NCBI GenBank assembly: GCA_038363925.1
Contig: JAQQWL010000013.1
Location: 186,001-250,000, forward strand
Length of the DNA stretch: 64,000 bases
DNA from: Apiospora phragmitis
Taxonomy: Eukaryota > Ascomycota > Sordariomycetes > Amphisphaeriales > Apiosporaceae
Direction of reading: 5' to 3'
Shown: positions 1 to 13,594 of the stretch, in pieces
How positions within the stretch are numbered: position 1 is the stretch's first letter
Layout of the letters: each line of letters begins with the position of its first letter
The notes under the pieces: model-generated
What the model was told of the DNA's origin: nothing
What the model saw: the letters and a program-made list of their open reading frames with translations, nothing else
Database searches by the model: none
Position numbers and translations under genes: made by a program

Positions 1-541
1 GGCGCTCGCCGAGTTCGACGCCAAGAAAGCCAACAATGCTGCGGCTGCTGCTGCAATGAAAAGAACTGGTGATGAAGCGCAACAACATAAAACGACTCCT
101 GCTGACCGGCCCATCATCACCAAGAAGCACTTCGAAACCATCGCGGGGACGTCCATGCAGTTCGACGAGTATCTCTATCTGGCTCACGGCCGCAGCGACG
201 AGTCTAATAATGCCAAGAGGGACCAGGTGCGCTGGGACTATGAACTCCGGGACAGCAAACACAGCCAGCAGCAGCAGCACCTGAAGCGACTCGGGGGGAA
301 CCGCAATTTCTCTTCGGATTCGTCGTCATCGGGCGACCCTTCTTCGTCGGACAGCGATGGTGACACCGACACTGGATCGCATTTATCTGTGGATTCATCA
401 GATAGAGACAATGGTAACGATACTGAATCTTCGAGCAATTCGGACTATGATTACAAGATGAAACGGAAGAATCAAAGTAAAAATAGCAACAGGGATAAAG
501 GCAAGTCGAAGAAGAAGGAGGGGAAGGGGAAGGAAGCATAG
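1..541 (+). CDS. C-terminal end of an unknown Ser/Asp-rich protein (5' truncated by window)
   Basis: Reading frame 2 is open from the window edge to the TAA at 539-541, so this is the 3' part of a gene that begins outside the window. The first visible residues include an alanine run, then a less biased stretch (about residues 20-95) with a Gln run. The last 90 residues are low complexity: Ser/Asp-rich acidic repeats followed by a Lys-rich basic tail, as is common in nuclear or nucleolar proteins. I do not recognise the family. An ATG at 56 lies inside the frame, but the open frame upstream makes it unlikely to be the true start. The tail is probably intrinsically disordered. Confidence 0.6.
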   Translation, partial: ALAEFDAKKANNAAAAAAMKRTGDEAQQHKTTPADRPIITKKHFETIAGTSMQFDEYLYLAHGRSDESNNAKRDQVRWDYELRDSKHSQQQQHLKRLGGNRNFSSDSSSSGDPSSSDSDGDTDTGSHLSVDSSDRDNGNDTESSSNSDYDYKMKRKNQSKNSNRDKGKSKKKEGKGKEA

Positions 542-1287
542 GTCGAAGAAGGATAAGTAATTTTAGGGATGGCGTGATCATGTATTCTTAGCACTTATTT
601 TACGGTACCACATACGCTGTCGGGTTCGCAGCCTGGGCTCCAGTCGGGAGCGGTCGTTTCTTTCGAAGGACTGAACACCTTTTATCGAAAGCGTCACGAT
701 CCACCGAACCCGTTTCCAGGTTACCAACTTAGAAAGCCAATTTGGTCGTCTACTCAGACAGAGCCAGAACGTCCTCAGCCGAAGCAAGTTCCTCTCGCAG
801 AGTTCGGGCTCATCCGTTAAAGGTACCGAAATCTACGTACCCATATAGTAGTGACTACGTGTGCGCAACCTTGGTCGACAGCTCCGCGAGACTTTCCTCA
901 GTCGCGTTGGAGAGAACAGCAACAAGTGGGATGATAGCAAAGAAGTTGATGACGACAGCAGCCACAGGCTCCAGTTCTGCCCAGTCCAGCCCAGCCCTGC
1001 CCAGCCCTGCCCAGAAGAATCACAGCGACACCTACCTCACGTGCATAGACACTGTAAGCAGACAGACACAAGAGAGAGCCCTGATATAGTAATGCGGTCT
1101 ATTTATGATTTCCTATAAACACCTACAAAACCAGGTTCGGCTAGTTGAACAGCGCGTTTGTGTTAATACGCCAATTCGTCATGATTCATAATATTCCTTC
1201 CCATTCCTTCCATTACAGCCCCTTTTCCGGAAATTTGACTTATAGTCTTGCCTTCGATGCCTGGTAGTCGTCGTCATCGAAGTCAGT
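542..1287. other. Convergent 3' intergenic region, no gene seen
   Basis: This lies between the + gene ending at 541 and the - strand PGI gene ending at 1288, so it should hold both 3' UTRs. The only structure I see is a C-rich direct repeat at 980-1014. Confidence 0.6.
980..1014. repeat. C-rich short direct repeats
   Basis: The 10-bp unit ccagccctgc is present twice head to tail (991-1010), flanked by further cccag pentamers. Low-complexity DNA in an intergenic region. Confidence 0.6.
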
Positions 1288-3027
<1,740 letters not shown>

Positions 3028-3179
3028 CTTGAGGTATGTGTAGTCGGCAATTGATCGCAGCTGAGGGTGTATGAATATCTGGAGAAAGGACTGCACCAAG
3101 CAGAGGGATGGAGTATCAGTAAGCAAGGTCTGCCGAAGAGCAAGAAAGTGTCTGGAGAAGCAGGGGAGGAATCAGATGA

Positions 3180-3300
3180 ACCGATTCTTTTCGTGAGAGG
3201 GGAGGGAAGAGCTTAATAAGTAGGAAAGAGGGAGAGCTCTCTTGCTGTCATGCCAGACTGCTTGGAGTGGGTAGAGAGAGCTTGGAACCTTATTTAGCCC
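3180..3300 (-). promoter_or_regulatory. Core promoter/leader of pgi1: TATA-like motif plus CT-rich tract
   Basis: Read on the minus strand, a CTAAATAAGG motif (about 3296-3287) is followed by a long pyrimidine-rich tract with repeated CTCTC and CTCCC blocks leading towards the ATG at 3027. CT-rich leaders are typical of highly expressed fungal housekeeping genes. The transcription start is inferred, not seen. Confidence 0.45.
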
Positions 3301-4394
3301 GAGAAAAAGCTCCGTAGTGTCCGGCAGCTCCCTCTCTCAGCCCAAGCAAGAGCTCTCAAGTCTCTGCTCTGATCTGATGGGTGAAGCTTCCGAAAGTCAG
3401 AAGCTTGCCTCATCGTCAACCCAAAAGCCCCCGCTACCCACCCAAACCCCTCCACAGAAAGGAGAACAGCCAAAATGCATTGAAGCCGACCTGTTTCAAC
3501 TTACCTCCTAAACCCGATGTCTTCTGGGGTCAATTCGGTTGGTATGGCCGAAGTTGGACGGAGAGCGAGAGAGGAATGAATGATTAATCAAGCAGCAGAA
3601 ATTGACTTTTCCTGTTGCAATGCTACCGACTTACATTAAATACGTCGGCGGATACTACGGCCAAAAGTGGTGATCGCGGGTGGGTGAGGGGTCAGTCGAT
3701 TGGAGTAGGAAGCTGTTGTGCACCCACGCTCTCGCCTCACACCCCCCCCCCCCCATAGCTTGTCTCACTCATCACACAGGTACCCCGCCAACTCACTGGC
3801 TTTCTTTGCTGCTGTACTTAAGTAGGTTAGTGACTTGCTGCACTGCAGGCGGTGACGTTATCAGATGCTCATCCACTTCCCACCTTACCCAATGACACGA
3901 TACCAAGCCACCTTCCATCTACCAAAATGCATCTCGGTTGCCCCCCAAGGCTTTTTGACTCGAACGGAGTTTTTGAAATACATATCCAAGAATAATAAAT
4001 TTCTCATCCTTCGTTACCCGCCTTTCTCACTTCTCAGACGGCAAGGTCCTTGGCGGTCCCTGCCAATGACGCTGTCCGTCCAAGTTTTACTTCGGACACA
4101 ATATGGAGCCAAACAACGCGCGAAAGTTAGCGGGTGGGCAGTTGTAACCCCACTCTCATGTCCCGTAGACACCGGACGCAGGCGGAAGAACCATCGCAAT
4201 GGCACCATATGGGTCCAGGCATGGCTTGTTGTATTCATTCTTTTATTTCACTCATGTCCGAGAAGACTTTTCTTCTCCAGGGATTGGAAAGGCTACCACT
4301 ATAGTAGCCTTGTCTAGTCGAGAGCAGCCGTATACGCCAGCTTGATCCATCTAAGTCTTGGTTCCCCCTACCCTGTAACATGCAGAAATCATGC
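3301..4394. other. Intergenic region between pgi1 promoter and sch9 3' end
   Basis: No convincing coding region. It contains an uninterrupted run of 13 C at 3742-3754. It should carry upstream regulatory sequence of pgi1 and the 3' UTR of the sch9-like gene. Confidence 0.5.
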
Positions 4395-6647
4395 TTAACG
4401 ACCCGAGATACTGCCAGCGAAACTTGGGTCCTTTACGCTGCCACCAGCATCACCCAGTCCGGCAATCGGTCGGTTGTAGCTGAAGCCTTGGAACTGATCC
4501 TGCATCGTTTGCGACAGCATCGGGCCATCGACAAACGAGTCCTGGGGCGCCTCCGTGGTGAAATCATCGTCGAAGTTGGTCACATCCAACGCGTCAGTCT
4601 GTAAGAGAAACAGGATATTAGTAGGATTCTTTGCGAAGCTCCGGGAAATGCCGGCACTTACCACTCTGGGTTTGAAGGTCGGCTCGTATTTGCGCTGCAG
4701 CAGCTTGCGCCAGTCGATGGCGTGGAAGAAGGGGTGGGCCTTGATCTCGGCACTGCCACCGGCTCCCAGTCGGTGTTCGGGGTCACGGTTGAGCAGCTTG
4801 GTGAGAAGGTCCTTGGCGGCCGGCGGCACAACCTCCGGGCCGGGGAAGTGCAGTGGCTCCGAAAGGATCTTCCTGTACATCTCATTGGTGTTCTCGTCGT
4901 AGAAAGGAGGTAGACCCGTAAGCATTTCGTAGAGCAGGACGCCCAGAGTCCACCAGTCCACCGTCTTGTTGTAGCCGTTACCCATCAGCAGCTCGGGTGC
5001 CAGGTACTCGGGCGTGCCGCAGAATGTGTTGGTGCGGTCTTCGTCCTTCATGTCCAGCTTGCACAGACCGAAATCGCAAAGAGCAATGTGGCCTTGGTAA
5101 TCGAGCAGGAATGTTCTCCGGCTTCAAGTCACGGTAAATGACGTTGAAGCCGTGCAGGCATTCGAGGGCACAGAGTAGTTCGGCCGTGTAGAATCTCGCC
5201 CGGTTCACATCGAATCTTTGCTCTTTTTGCAGGTGGTGGAACAACTCTCCACCGTTGACGAAGGCCAAAACGAAGTACAGCTTCTCGGGCGACTGGAAGG
5301 TGAACTTGAGCGGAACGATAAATGGGTTGTTGATCTGCGCAAGCACCGAACGTTCGGCCAAAGTATGTGCCACCTCGGATCGCGAGATGATATGGGCCTT
5401 TCGTATCGTCTTCAGCGCGTAGATCCGGTTGGTATCTTTCTTGCGGACCTGCATCACCTTGCCGAAGCTTCCCTTGCCCACGACTTTGAGGAGGTCAAAG
5501 TCCTCGATCTTGAGCTTACCGGCGCGGTTCTCGACGTACTGGACGCCGATCTTGAGCTTGCCCGTGCCGTACTGCACATCTGCCCAATCAACGCCAGACT
5601 GGCCTAGAGACTTCTCTTTGCTAGCGAACTCGGCCGCCGCCTTCTCGCGGTCCTTCTTGCTGGCTTTGGGGTCCTCCACGAAAGTGTGCTTCTCGTCGAA
5701 CCGCGGGTTGATGCGGACAACTCCAATGAAGATATCCTGGCTTCGACCCGCTGACGGCGGGGCAGTAGGGTTTCTCATATAAAGATGCACAGCGAGCTCT
5801 GTCACTCGAGACACATCGAACTTGTACTGTGTGTTGTCGCCTGCCCATAAAGGGTTCTCGGGATTGCCTGAAACGGAGTTGACGAAAACTTGGACCTTGT
5901 CGAAATCCAGGAGAGCGTATGGCAGCCATTTGCTAGAAACTCTACCGTGGTTGGAAGGAACGATGTTGCCCCCCGAGGTCTGTGGCCTGCCGTTGACGAA
6001 GGAACCAGGAGTGCCTCGAGAACCTGGACGCACCGAGCCCGCAAGAGCACCACCAGATGACAAGGATCCTTGGTGAGCTGCTTGGCTGAAAGCACTGCGA
6101 TGTTGCTCGGGGAGTTGGAAATTCTGGCCTTCGTGGAGGGTCACGACAAGGATACCGGGTTTCGGTGTCGTAACGACAGGTTGTTGTGCCATTGCTTCGG
6201 ATGCAGCTGCAGAATCAAGGGAAAACCAAGGTCAACACACGTGTCTTGCACAGAACAGACTGTTACGAGTGCATTTGCTTGTTGTCACATACCGATAGCA
6301 TTGTCAGGGGGAGCGGGGGTAGACGAGCTGGTGGGCGGTGCAGCCATCTTCTCATCGGTGCCTGTGATGGTCGATGTCGAAGGAGATCTCGAGAAGGTAT
6401 TGGACAGGGGACCCAAATGGGTCTCCTTCAACTCTGTAGGCAAATCGTAAATCAGTAAAGATCCAATCAATCATATGGCTGCCCTCGCGGTTCGTCGTCC
6501 ACACCAGGTGGCACCGCCATGACATGGCACGCAACCCCTCTTCGCGATTGCCCACCATGCGGTTTGTTCAACTGGAGATGACCCGAGGAAAATATGTATC
6601 GCGCCTATGGGAGAAGAGAACTCACTCTTGGTAAGCTTCCACGACAT
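4395..6647 (-). CDS. sch9: Sch9-type AGC serine/threonine protein kinase (one apparent frameshift)
   Basis: Nutrient-responsive AGC kinase of the Sch9/S6K-Akt type, acting downstream of TORC1. Four exons: 6647-6626, 6433-6293, 6206-4662 and 4598-4395. All introns have good donors; the last is 63 nt and stop-free. The product is 636 aa once one base is discounted. The N-terminal half has the C2-like region typical of Sch9 (from about residue 70). The kinase domain starts near residue 291, with glycine loop GKGSFG (298-303), catalytic Lys in YALKTI, catalytic loop YRDLKPEN (412-419), DFG, T-loop [12 protein letters not shown] and an AGC tail with FDDDF. One extra base at 5108-5109 (GG on the + strand where one G is expected) breaks the frame just after YRDLKPENI; the frame then resumes perfectly. 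This is likely a sequence error. Family assignment is firm. Confidence 0.9.
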
Positions 6648-9600
6648 CCTGACGATGCACTAGGTGGATTGCTAAGGAATGGACGAATTGGGGAGTTTAT
6701 TCGTCGGAAATCGGAGGTGCTGTTGTTGGTTTATGGTAGAAGCTGATCTGATGAGGGACTGTCTGTCTGGAGGAATGGTATCTATGGAAGCTTGGATGGA
6801 GTATGGGAACAAGAGAAGGAATGGGAGAGAAAAGAAGATGCAAAAGTCCAGTCCGAGAGTAGGAGCTAAATGTTGTAGTGAAGATCGGCAAGGTCAGGAG
6901 AGAGGAGAGAGAGGGAAAGCGAGGCAATGATGTCGCTTCTGGAGGGATCTGAGCCTAGGGGAGCTGATGCAGTGGCAGAGGGTGCGTGTGCGTATTGATC
7001 CGAGAATCAAGGGTCTCTCGTCCTGTCTTCCAATGTTGACTTTTGTGTGTGGGCGCGCGTGTGGTGTGTGCCCAGGAGTGTCTTGGGGAGACTGGAGGGA
7101 GTTGAGTGAGCGGCTGTTTCGTTCTGTTGCAGCGCAGCAGTTGGTACAGTTGCTGTAGAGTAAGACTGGACTGCGAGGTTGCGTTGCCCGCCCACTGTAA
7201 ATTGTCGGGGTCGGGTCGGCTGGCTTATCCGTTCCAAGCCGTGTTACGGAATTTGTACAGTACCAAGGTTTAACTGCGTCGTTCCCCTCCCAGACAAGAC
7301 GAGACGACCAAAGAAAGAATAAGGACTTTTTTTTTGGCTGGCAGGAGAGTGGGAGGAAGGGAGGGAGATGAAGGGGAGAAGAGAAAAATACACGGAATGG
7401 CTTCACTCAATGCTCGTTGTACGCGTGTGCATGTCTTCGGTTTTTACCAGGAGGCCAGGAGTGAGAGGGTATGTATTTGAACCCAGGCAAGTTTAATAAT
7501 AAGGGGAGCTAGAATGCGGCTGGGTTTTTGGTGGTTGCTGGATCTGATTGATTGATTCGACGAGGGGAGGGGGCCCCGATGGATTGAATCGATAGACTCC
7601 CGTGCTAGAAATTGAGAACCAACCCCCCCTCAGAACCCCAGGACCCCCCTCTTTTTCCCTGGACTTGTCTCTCACTCTCACACACAAGCTCTCTCCGTGT
7701 CTCCATATCTCCCTCTCTCACGCTCACTGGCCGATGTTGCTTCTCGGCCTCTCACTGGCTCTAGCTAACTCACGCCTGGCTATATCGCCTGGAGCTGCGA
7801 CTGTGCCTCTACTAATATGGTGGGCGGCAGTAGTGGGGAACCAAATTTACATCAAATCGTCTTGTTTGTTCCATGCTGCCCGTCGCGATCACGTACTTGT
7901 ATATCAGCTATATGTGGAAGTCAGCAGGTGCATATGTCCCTGTTGTTGTGTTTTCTCTGTCCTGACTCCTTGAACAAAGCTTGCTGTACTGTCCGTACCG
8001 TGTACCAAGGGGCTTCAGTGGTGATTTAACCTGAACTACCTTTGCTAGAGTGACGTTCCACATGGCACAAGGTTTTGTTGATCCAGATGCATGATGCACA
8101 TGGGCTTTATGCCCTCGAGAAAGCGACGACTTCTTCTCCAGGTACTTCAAATTGGAATTGCATCTGTAGCAACATTTGGGGTTCAGCCTTTCAGCAGAGA
8201 GCGGTTGGATGTTTCGCATTTGCGACTGTGCAAGGAGTTGTTTATCTAAACCCGATCTAGATTCTAGAAGTCTTTAACCTACATACCTACCAGCAGGTTA
8301 CATTCCGTGCCTTACTGGATACTGGCTGGCTGGGTGAGCATCCTCTGTACCAGGTGCCAGGAGCTCGTTCAGGAGGACTCAGGAGGCATCCCAAGCGACG
8401 AACGGGCATCCCAGTCAGCCCCGCAGTCCAGTTGCATCGCCGAGTGGCTAGGCCCACACAGCAACGTCGACCATGCATGCTGGACTGCAGCCAGGCAGCC
8501 TTTCTCGTGCTTCGCATTGCAGCCCAGTTCATTTCAGCTCCTTGTAATCCTGTGGTGTTTATTATTAGACGGGATACATCTACCCTTTTTTTTTCTCCCG
8601 TCAAGTCATTGAAGTCAGTCTCGAACCTACGAATCCCCGTTCCTACATCGTGCAACTACACGACTATTCCAAGGCTACATGTGATTGTACCTAAACCCAC
8701 TGTAGCCGTGTTTATCTGGCGTGCACTAGACCAATTGATCTTCCCGTACGTATTTGGCTCGAACAAGATGTAACCGGTCCTCGATATTGAGAGCTCTAAA
8801 ATTAGTACAGTTACATGCAGAATTTCATGTAGTAGTAGTAGCCGGATGTGGCCTGGAGGGGCGGCGGAGGACTGTCGCGTCTCAAGCAGACGTTCCAGAA
8901 GGAATGATCCCAGAAGGAGATCAATCACCAACTAAGCTTGACCGGCATCCCCTATCTGCTGCGACCTCGATCAAGCCAACCCTTTCAAAGTGATATCCGC
9001 TCAAACATGCCAACTTCCCACGTCTGACGAATAGCATGCGTTTATCTCATGACGATGGCCGTCCCAAAATAACCAAAGGCTGGGTAGTAGTATATAAACA
9101 CCAGAACGGGTCCCACAGTTGAATGAAGCATGAATGTCTTCCATCGCAAAGAGGTAAATCAGTGATGCATGTAGCGAAATGTGGGCACAGGGAAATATAT
9201 GGACTCGGTTGTGGCCGCATGTCTAATGCGCGCGAGAAATTCGTCTTTTAATATTTCTTGAACTTCTCGGAACAACCCCGCCGTCAGCGTTGTCGGCTCT
9301 GCTATCTACATGTATGGTTAGGCCTTATTGGCCGAAAATGCCAACTTCGCGCTGATGGACCAGGTCAGTCTCGCTAAGAGCACTTGAGGACACCATGCCA
9401 CAAACTCCTATTCATTCCTATCATAGGCCGGGGTAGACTACCACTTGATGTCGCGGCGGCACTGCCATGGTTGCTTAGCCACCACTCATTTCCTCGATTG
9501 CTCGAACGGCAACTAGATTCTAGCGCGCTCACTGGGCCCCTTTGCAACCCGTGTTCCTCAACACAGCGCCCAGGTTTTCCCTGGCAGTCTAGTTCCGCGA

Positions 9601-10090
9601 AGACCGTTAACCAGAAGGGGGCCACGTGGGATACAGTGGACATTGCAAACTGACGCGGGAGCACGCCGGAGAATCGCACGTAGCGCGCTTCGCATCGTAG
9701 GTTAGATGCTCCTGTGACTTGCTTGGAGTTTTGGTAAGCCCCAAAGGTAAATGTTGGCAGCGCAGTATCTCATTCAAAATGTTTGGAGATTTTCAGTTGT
9801 ACCAGGATGCTTTGTCAGCAGTACAGGTTGTGTTGGGACCTGGGTGTTCAGTCTGTCTCGACCATGAGATATGCCTGTCAGATTCTAGCAAGCTGCATAA
9901 GCGAGCTTGTTATCGATTCTCCGGAATGAGCAAGGGTTTCGAAAAGGACATATTGCCAGACTACTAGCCTGACTCCCAATACAAGATCTGTCCCGTACCG
10001 TAACCATTGAGATTTGAAATCATACCGCCTTGTTCCCAATCCGCGTAGCTTTCTTTAAATCGCCAGCGTGCTCGTGGCACGCGCAATCAA
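6648..10090. other. 3.4-kb intergenic region; long leader/promoter of sch9, otherwise no gene seen
   Basis: The first ~750 bp are strongly purine-rich on the + strand (6780-6930, 7320-7400), that is CT-rich on the sch9 coding strand, suggesting a long promoter or leader for sch9. From about 7600 to 10090 I find only short overlapping open frames without recognisable domains, splice structure or codon bias. No RNA gene recognised. Confidence 0.45.
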
Positions 10091-12612
10091 ATGCCACCAG
10101 AGCTAGGAACAGCAGCGAGCAGGAGCATATCAGCCGCCGATGATGCAGCGGAACCAGCTCCGAGTGGTGGCTCTCCGGTCCTGGCGCCCTTTGAAGTGGG
10201 TGCCGGGGATGGAAACACCACCACGGAAGCCCGCGTCGGCGGCGACGGCGGCGCGCCCAACGTCCAGAGGAACTACATTCAAGGCTGGAGGCTATACACG
10301 TTGATAACCGCGTATGAATGTCTCCTTGATTTCTTCAAATTTGCATGTCACCATGACGTGCCAACTTTTCCTATTCCGTCCCGGCTCGAACCACGCCTGA
10401 GCCATAAGATTCGCAAGAATGGATTTACAATACGACGAATAGGCTGTCGATTTTCTTCAAGACCAATTATTTCCAAGGCCTGACGTGCAAGCGGCTGACC
10501 TAACAATATATTATCCCCGGACTATAGGCTGTGTCTGTCCCTACTACTGTCCACCCTCGAAACGACGATCGTCAGTACCTCGCTCGTCTCTATCACGAAC
10601 GCTCTAGGCGGCTTCGAGCAGCGGGATTGGGTCGTTACTTCCTACCTCATTACTTATACCGGCAAGTTGTCCCATCTCTTCATCCCGATACGGATGACTA
10701 ACCCCCATCCCTCTTCTACTTGCTTCAGGATTCTTGATAATATACGCCAAGTTCAGCGACATCCTAGGCAGGAAGTTCCTCATCCTGGTCGCCGTGGCCT
10801 TCTTCACCGTGTTCTCCATCGTGTGCGGTTCCGTCTCCGACATGACTCAGTTGTATGCATTCATGTGTTGTTTTGCTGTCTTGTTCCACCACTACTACTT
10901 TCCATCGGAGTTTGGTATATACAGTAGTTTTGCTGAACACGAGACTTGCTGCACAGGATCGTCTTCCGCGCCTTCCAGGGCGTCGGCGCCTCCGGCATCT
11001 ACGCCATGGTCACCGTCATCCAGCCCGAGCTGGTCCCCCCCGGAGAAATGGGGCCATATCCTGGCGGCCGTGGCCATGGTGACAGTCGTCAGCTCCGTCC
11101 TGGGTCACATCCTCGGCGGCTTGATCAACGACCACGGATCGTGGCGCTGGGTGTTTCTCTTGAAGTGGGTTATGCATTTTGCCCTTTTCACCCCCCCGAC
11201 CCGCCCCTCCCAGATATGGCAGGGAAAATTATGTCTCTCATGTGCACCTTCGGTTGATCCTAAGTCGTTTTATACTATCAGTGCCCCAGCCGGCGCCGTC
11301 GCCACCGCCATGATCGCCTTCCTCATGCCGACGCACTTCCCCCACCACGGCAGCCCAGCCACGCACGTGAACACTATGCGAACCAAGTTCTCGCGTGCCT
11401 CTCTCGCGCGCCTCGACGTCCTGAGCGCGGCGCTGCTCCTGGCCGCTACCGTGCTCGTCGTCTTCGGCTTCGAGGAGGCCGGGTCGCGGTACCCCTGGGC
11501 GAGCGCGCCCATCCTGGCCGCCCTCGCGGCCGGCGCCCTGCTGCTCGTCGCCTTCCTCCTCTGGGAGCGCGTCGTTGGCCGGCCGCACCGCGTCCAGGAG
11601 CCCATCTTCCCGCTGCGCTTGATGAAGCGCCGCGTGTTCGCCGGCCTTATGCTGTAGGTATCCCTTTCCATTTACTTACTAATGGATCAGAATTCATGGA
11701 ACCACAAAGAAGAAAAAGAAAGAAAAGGCCACCGCTGATCCCTTTTTCGTTTGACACACAGAGTTGGTTTCTTGACGGGCCCGCCCTTCATGACCGTCCT
11801 GATTAATCTCCCGCAGCGGATCCAGGCCGTCGACGGCGTCTCCCCTTCGACGCGGGCGTGCGGCTCCTGCCCTTGCTCCTCGCCTCGCCCGTGGCCACCG
11901 CCGTCGCGGGCCAGCTGGTGACGAAGCTCAAGGTGCCGCCCTTCTACCTCACGATGGTCGCCACCTCCCTGCAGATGCTGGGCATCGGGCTCTGCAGCTC
12001 GATGCCCTATCACAGTGGCACGGCCGTTTACGGGTACGAGGTCCTCATGGGGTTCGGGTTTGGCATGGGTCTCATCTCGTTGATCATTTACGCGCCTTTG
12101 GTCGCGGACCGTGAATATCTAGGTAAGGTCTTTGAAGTCGTACGGTCCATTGGCAATTATGTAAAAACTGACAGCGGTCATTCAATGTAGCTGTCACTAT
12201 GGGCGCCATTACTCAGATCCGCGTCCTCGGTGGGACGATTGGTCTTGCTGTTAGGTAAGTTTCACGTCATTAACACAGGAAATATTGTGATATCACCGTA
12301 TCGTACGCACTTTGCTTTGCTGCTGTATTCTCCTGACACTCGGGGCATATCTAGTGCGACGATCCTCAACAACCACCTGGCCTCGCACTTGCCGCCGCTC
12401 CTCACCCCTTAGAGATGCAGCAAGTCGCTCAGTCCCTGTCGTTCGTCAACAGTCTCCCGGACGCCACCCGCGACGCGGTGCGGCAGGTCTTCGTCGACGG
12501 GTACAACAGCCAAATGCGCGCGATGCTCTACTTCAGCGCCGCCACTTGGCTGTGTGCCGCCCTGCTACTGTGGGAGAAGAATCTGAGAACGGTCGACGAT
12601 GCCAAAATATGA
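10091..12612 (+). CDS. MFS transporter, DHA2-like drug:H+ antiporter type (three apparent frameshifts)
   Basis: Probable plasma-membrane exporter of the 14-TM major facilitator type. Eight exons fit: 10091-10311, 10528-10661, 10729-10852, 10957-11164, 11282-11653, 11762-12122, 12191-12254 and 12355-12612. Together they give about 580 aa when three single-base indels are allowed for. Motifs in order are a hydrophilic N-terminus, TM1 LCLSLLLSTLETTIVS, DWVVTSYLITYT, motif A-like KFSDILGRKFL, FQGVGASGIY, motif C-like SVLGHILGGLI and later hydrophobic segments. Intron 2 (10662-10728) uses a GC donor (GGCAAGT). The frameshifts are an extra base at 11051-11061, a missing C in the run 11842-11845 and a missing C in the run 12405-12408. 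Each lies at a mono-nucleotide run and the protein continues cleanly after it, so I favour sequence error over a pseudogene. The substrate cannot be predicted. Confidence 0.82.
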
Positions 12613-12943
12613 AGAGAGAAGACCTAGTTGGCAACGAACTTATTGTGATTTCGAAGACTTTTGATATGTTGTATTTGTATTATTAGAATTAGAAGAAGCC
12701 GGTGGTGTATCTGTCGACCAAGCATATAATATCTTTAGCATGCTTGCTTGCTTCAAATGCCGTTGGGTATCCCTGAAGAATGAGAAAGCCCACCGATTAG
12801 CTCCAACCCTGAACGCCGTTACATGGTAATCCTCCAAATCGATAAGGAGACGTGCAACTTGCTCGTCAAGAGAATAGACCTCATTAACACACACTGAGAG
12901 ATAGATTTCCCCCTGCTCGGTTGGTCGGGTATTATTGGGGTTC
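12613..12943. other. Convergent 3' region between MFS gene and the one-TM gene
   Basis: No gene seen. An open frame on the minus strand overlaps this region but lacks recognisable features. Confidence 0.5.
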
Positions 12944-13594
12944 TCAAGTCTCCCAACAGATTTCGATAACCTCGCCAAAACCCTCCCTGTGGCTCCTCTG
13001 GCCACCCAGGCGCATCCCGACGGTGCCGGCGGCCTCGGCCGCAGCCCTCTGCCGGCTCTCGAGCCTGTGGTGCAGCACGTCTCGGACTCGTGTCTTGGGC
13101 AGCCCCTGCCTCTCCACGTAATGCTGCAGCCCCGTATGTTCTGCCAGTTGTGGCAGCAGCTGTGGTGTTCTGGGTGCGAAGAAACCATAGATATAGGCTT
13201 CGTCATCGCCGTGACCAACGACAACATCCTGGTCTTTGCGGCCGTTACTGTTGCTTTCGTCGTCGCCTTGGTAACTGGCGTCATCACTTTCTTCCAGCGG
13301 CGACAGCGGCGAAATGGACGAGTAGTTGACAGAATCGTCAGGTAGCAGGGGCGTCTTTTCCGCTTCTTCGCTGGTGTCCAGCCCGTCCTCGAGCCTGCGT
13401 TGCTCTTGTCGTCGCCGAGATCGACGAGCCCGGCTCGCGTTGCGCTGACGATAGAGAAGCCAGCCCAAGAAGAGCATTTCAACCACGAGGACAAGGAGGA
13501 AGAGGAGGACGATAATCAGGATTGCCTTCAGAGCACCGTATGTGGAGTTTTTTGGCTTGAGCTGAGGTGGCTTTTCGGGTGACAGAGCCGTCAT
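12944..13594 (-). CDS. Unknown single-pass membrane protein, 216 aa
   Basis: Single-exon frame from ATG 13594 to a stop at 12944. A short N-terminus (about 20 aa) precedes one strong hydrophobic helix (about residues 22-47, rich in Leu/Val/Ile). An Arg-rich juxtamembrane stretch follows (RARRSRRRQEQRR), so the bulk probably faces the cytosol. The middle is acidic and Ser-rich; the C terminus is polar with Arg/His. No known domain is recognised. The positive charges after the helix fit an N-out/C-in anchor. The gene is convergent with the MFS transporter. Moderate confidence that it is a real gene. Confidence 0.5.
   Translation of the reverse strand: MTALSPEKPPQLKPKNSTYGALKAILIIVLLFLLVLVVEMLFLGWLLYRQRNASRARRSRRRQEQRRLEDGLDTSEEAEKTPLLPDDSVNYSSISPLSPLEESDDASYQGDDESNSNGRKDQDVVVGHGDDEAYIYGFFAPRTPQLLPQLAEHTGLQHYVERQGLPKTRVRDVLHHRLESRQRAAAEAAGTVGMRLGGQRSHREGFGEVIEICWET

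Noticed and set aside
12640..13494. 284-aa minus frame overlapping the one-TM protein
   Set aside because: The other frame (ATG 13594) has a proper membrane helix and charge pattern; this one looks like an out-of-frame translation.
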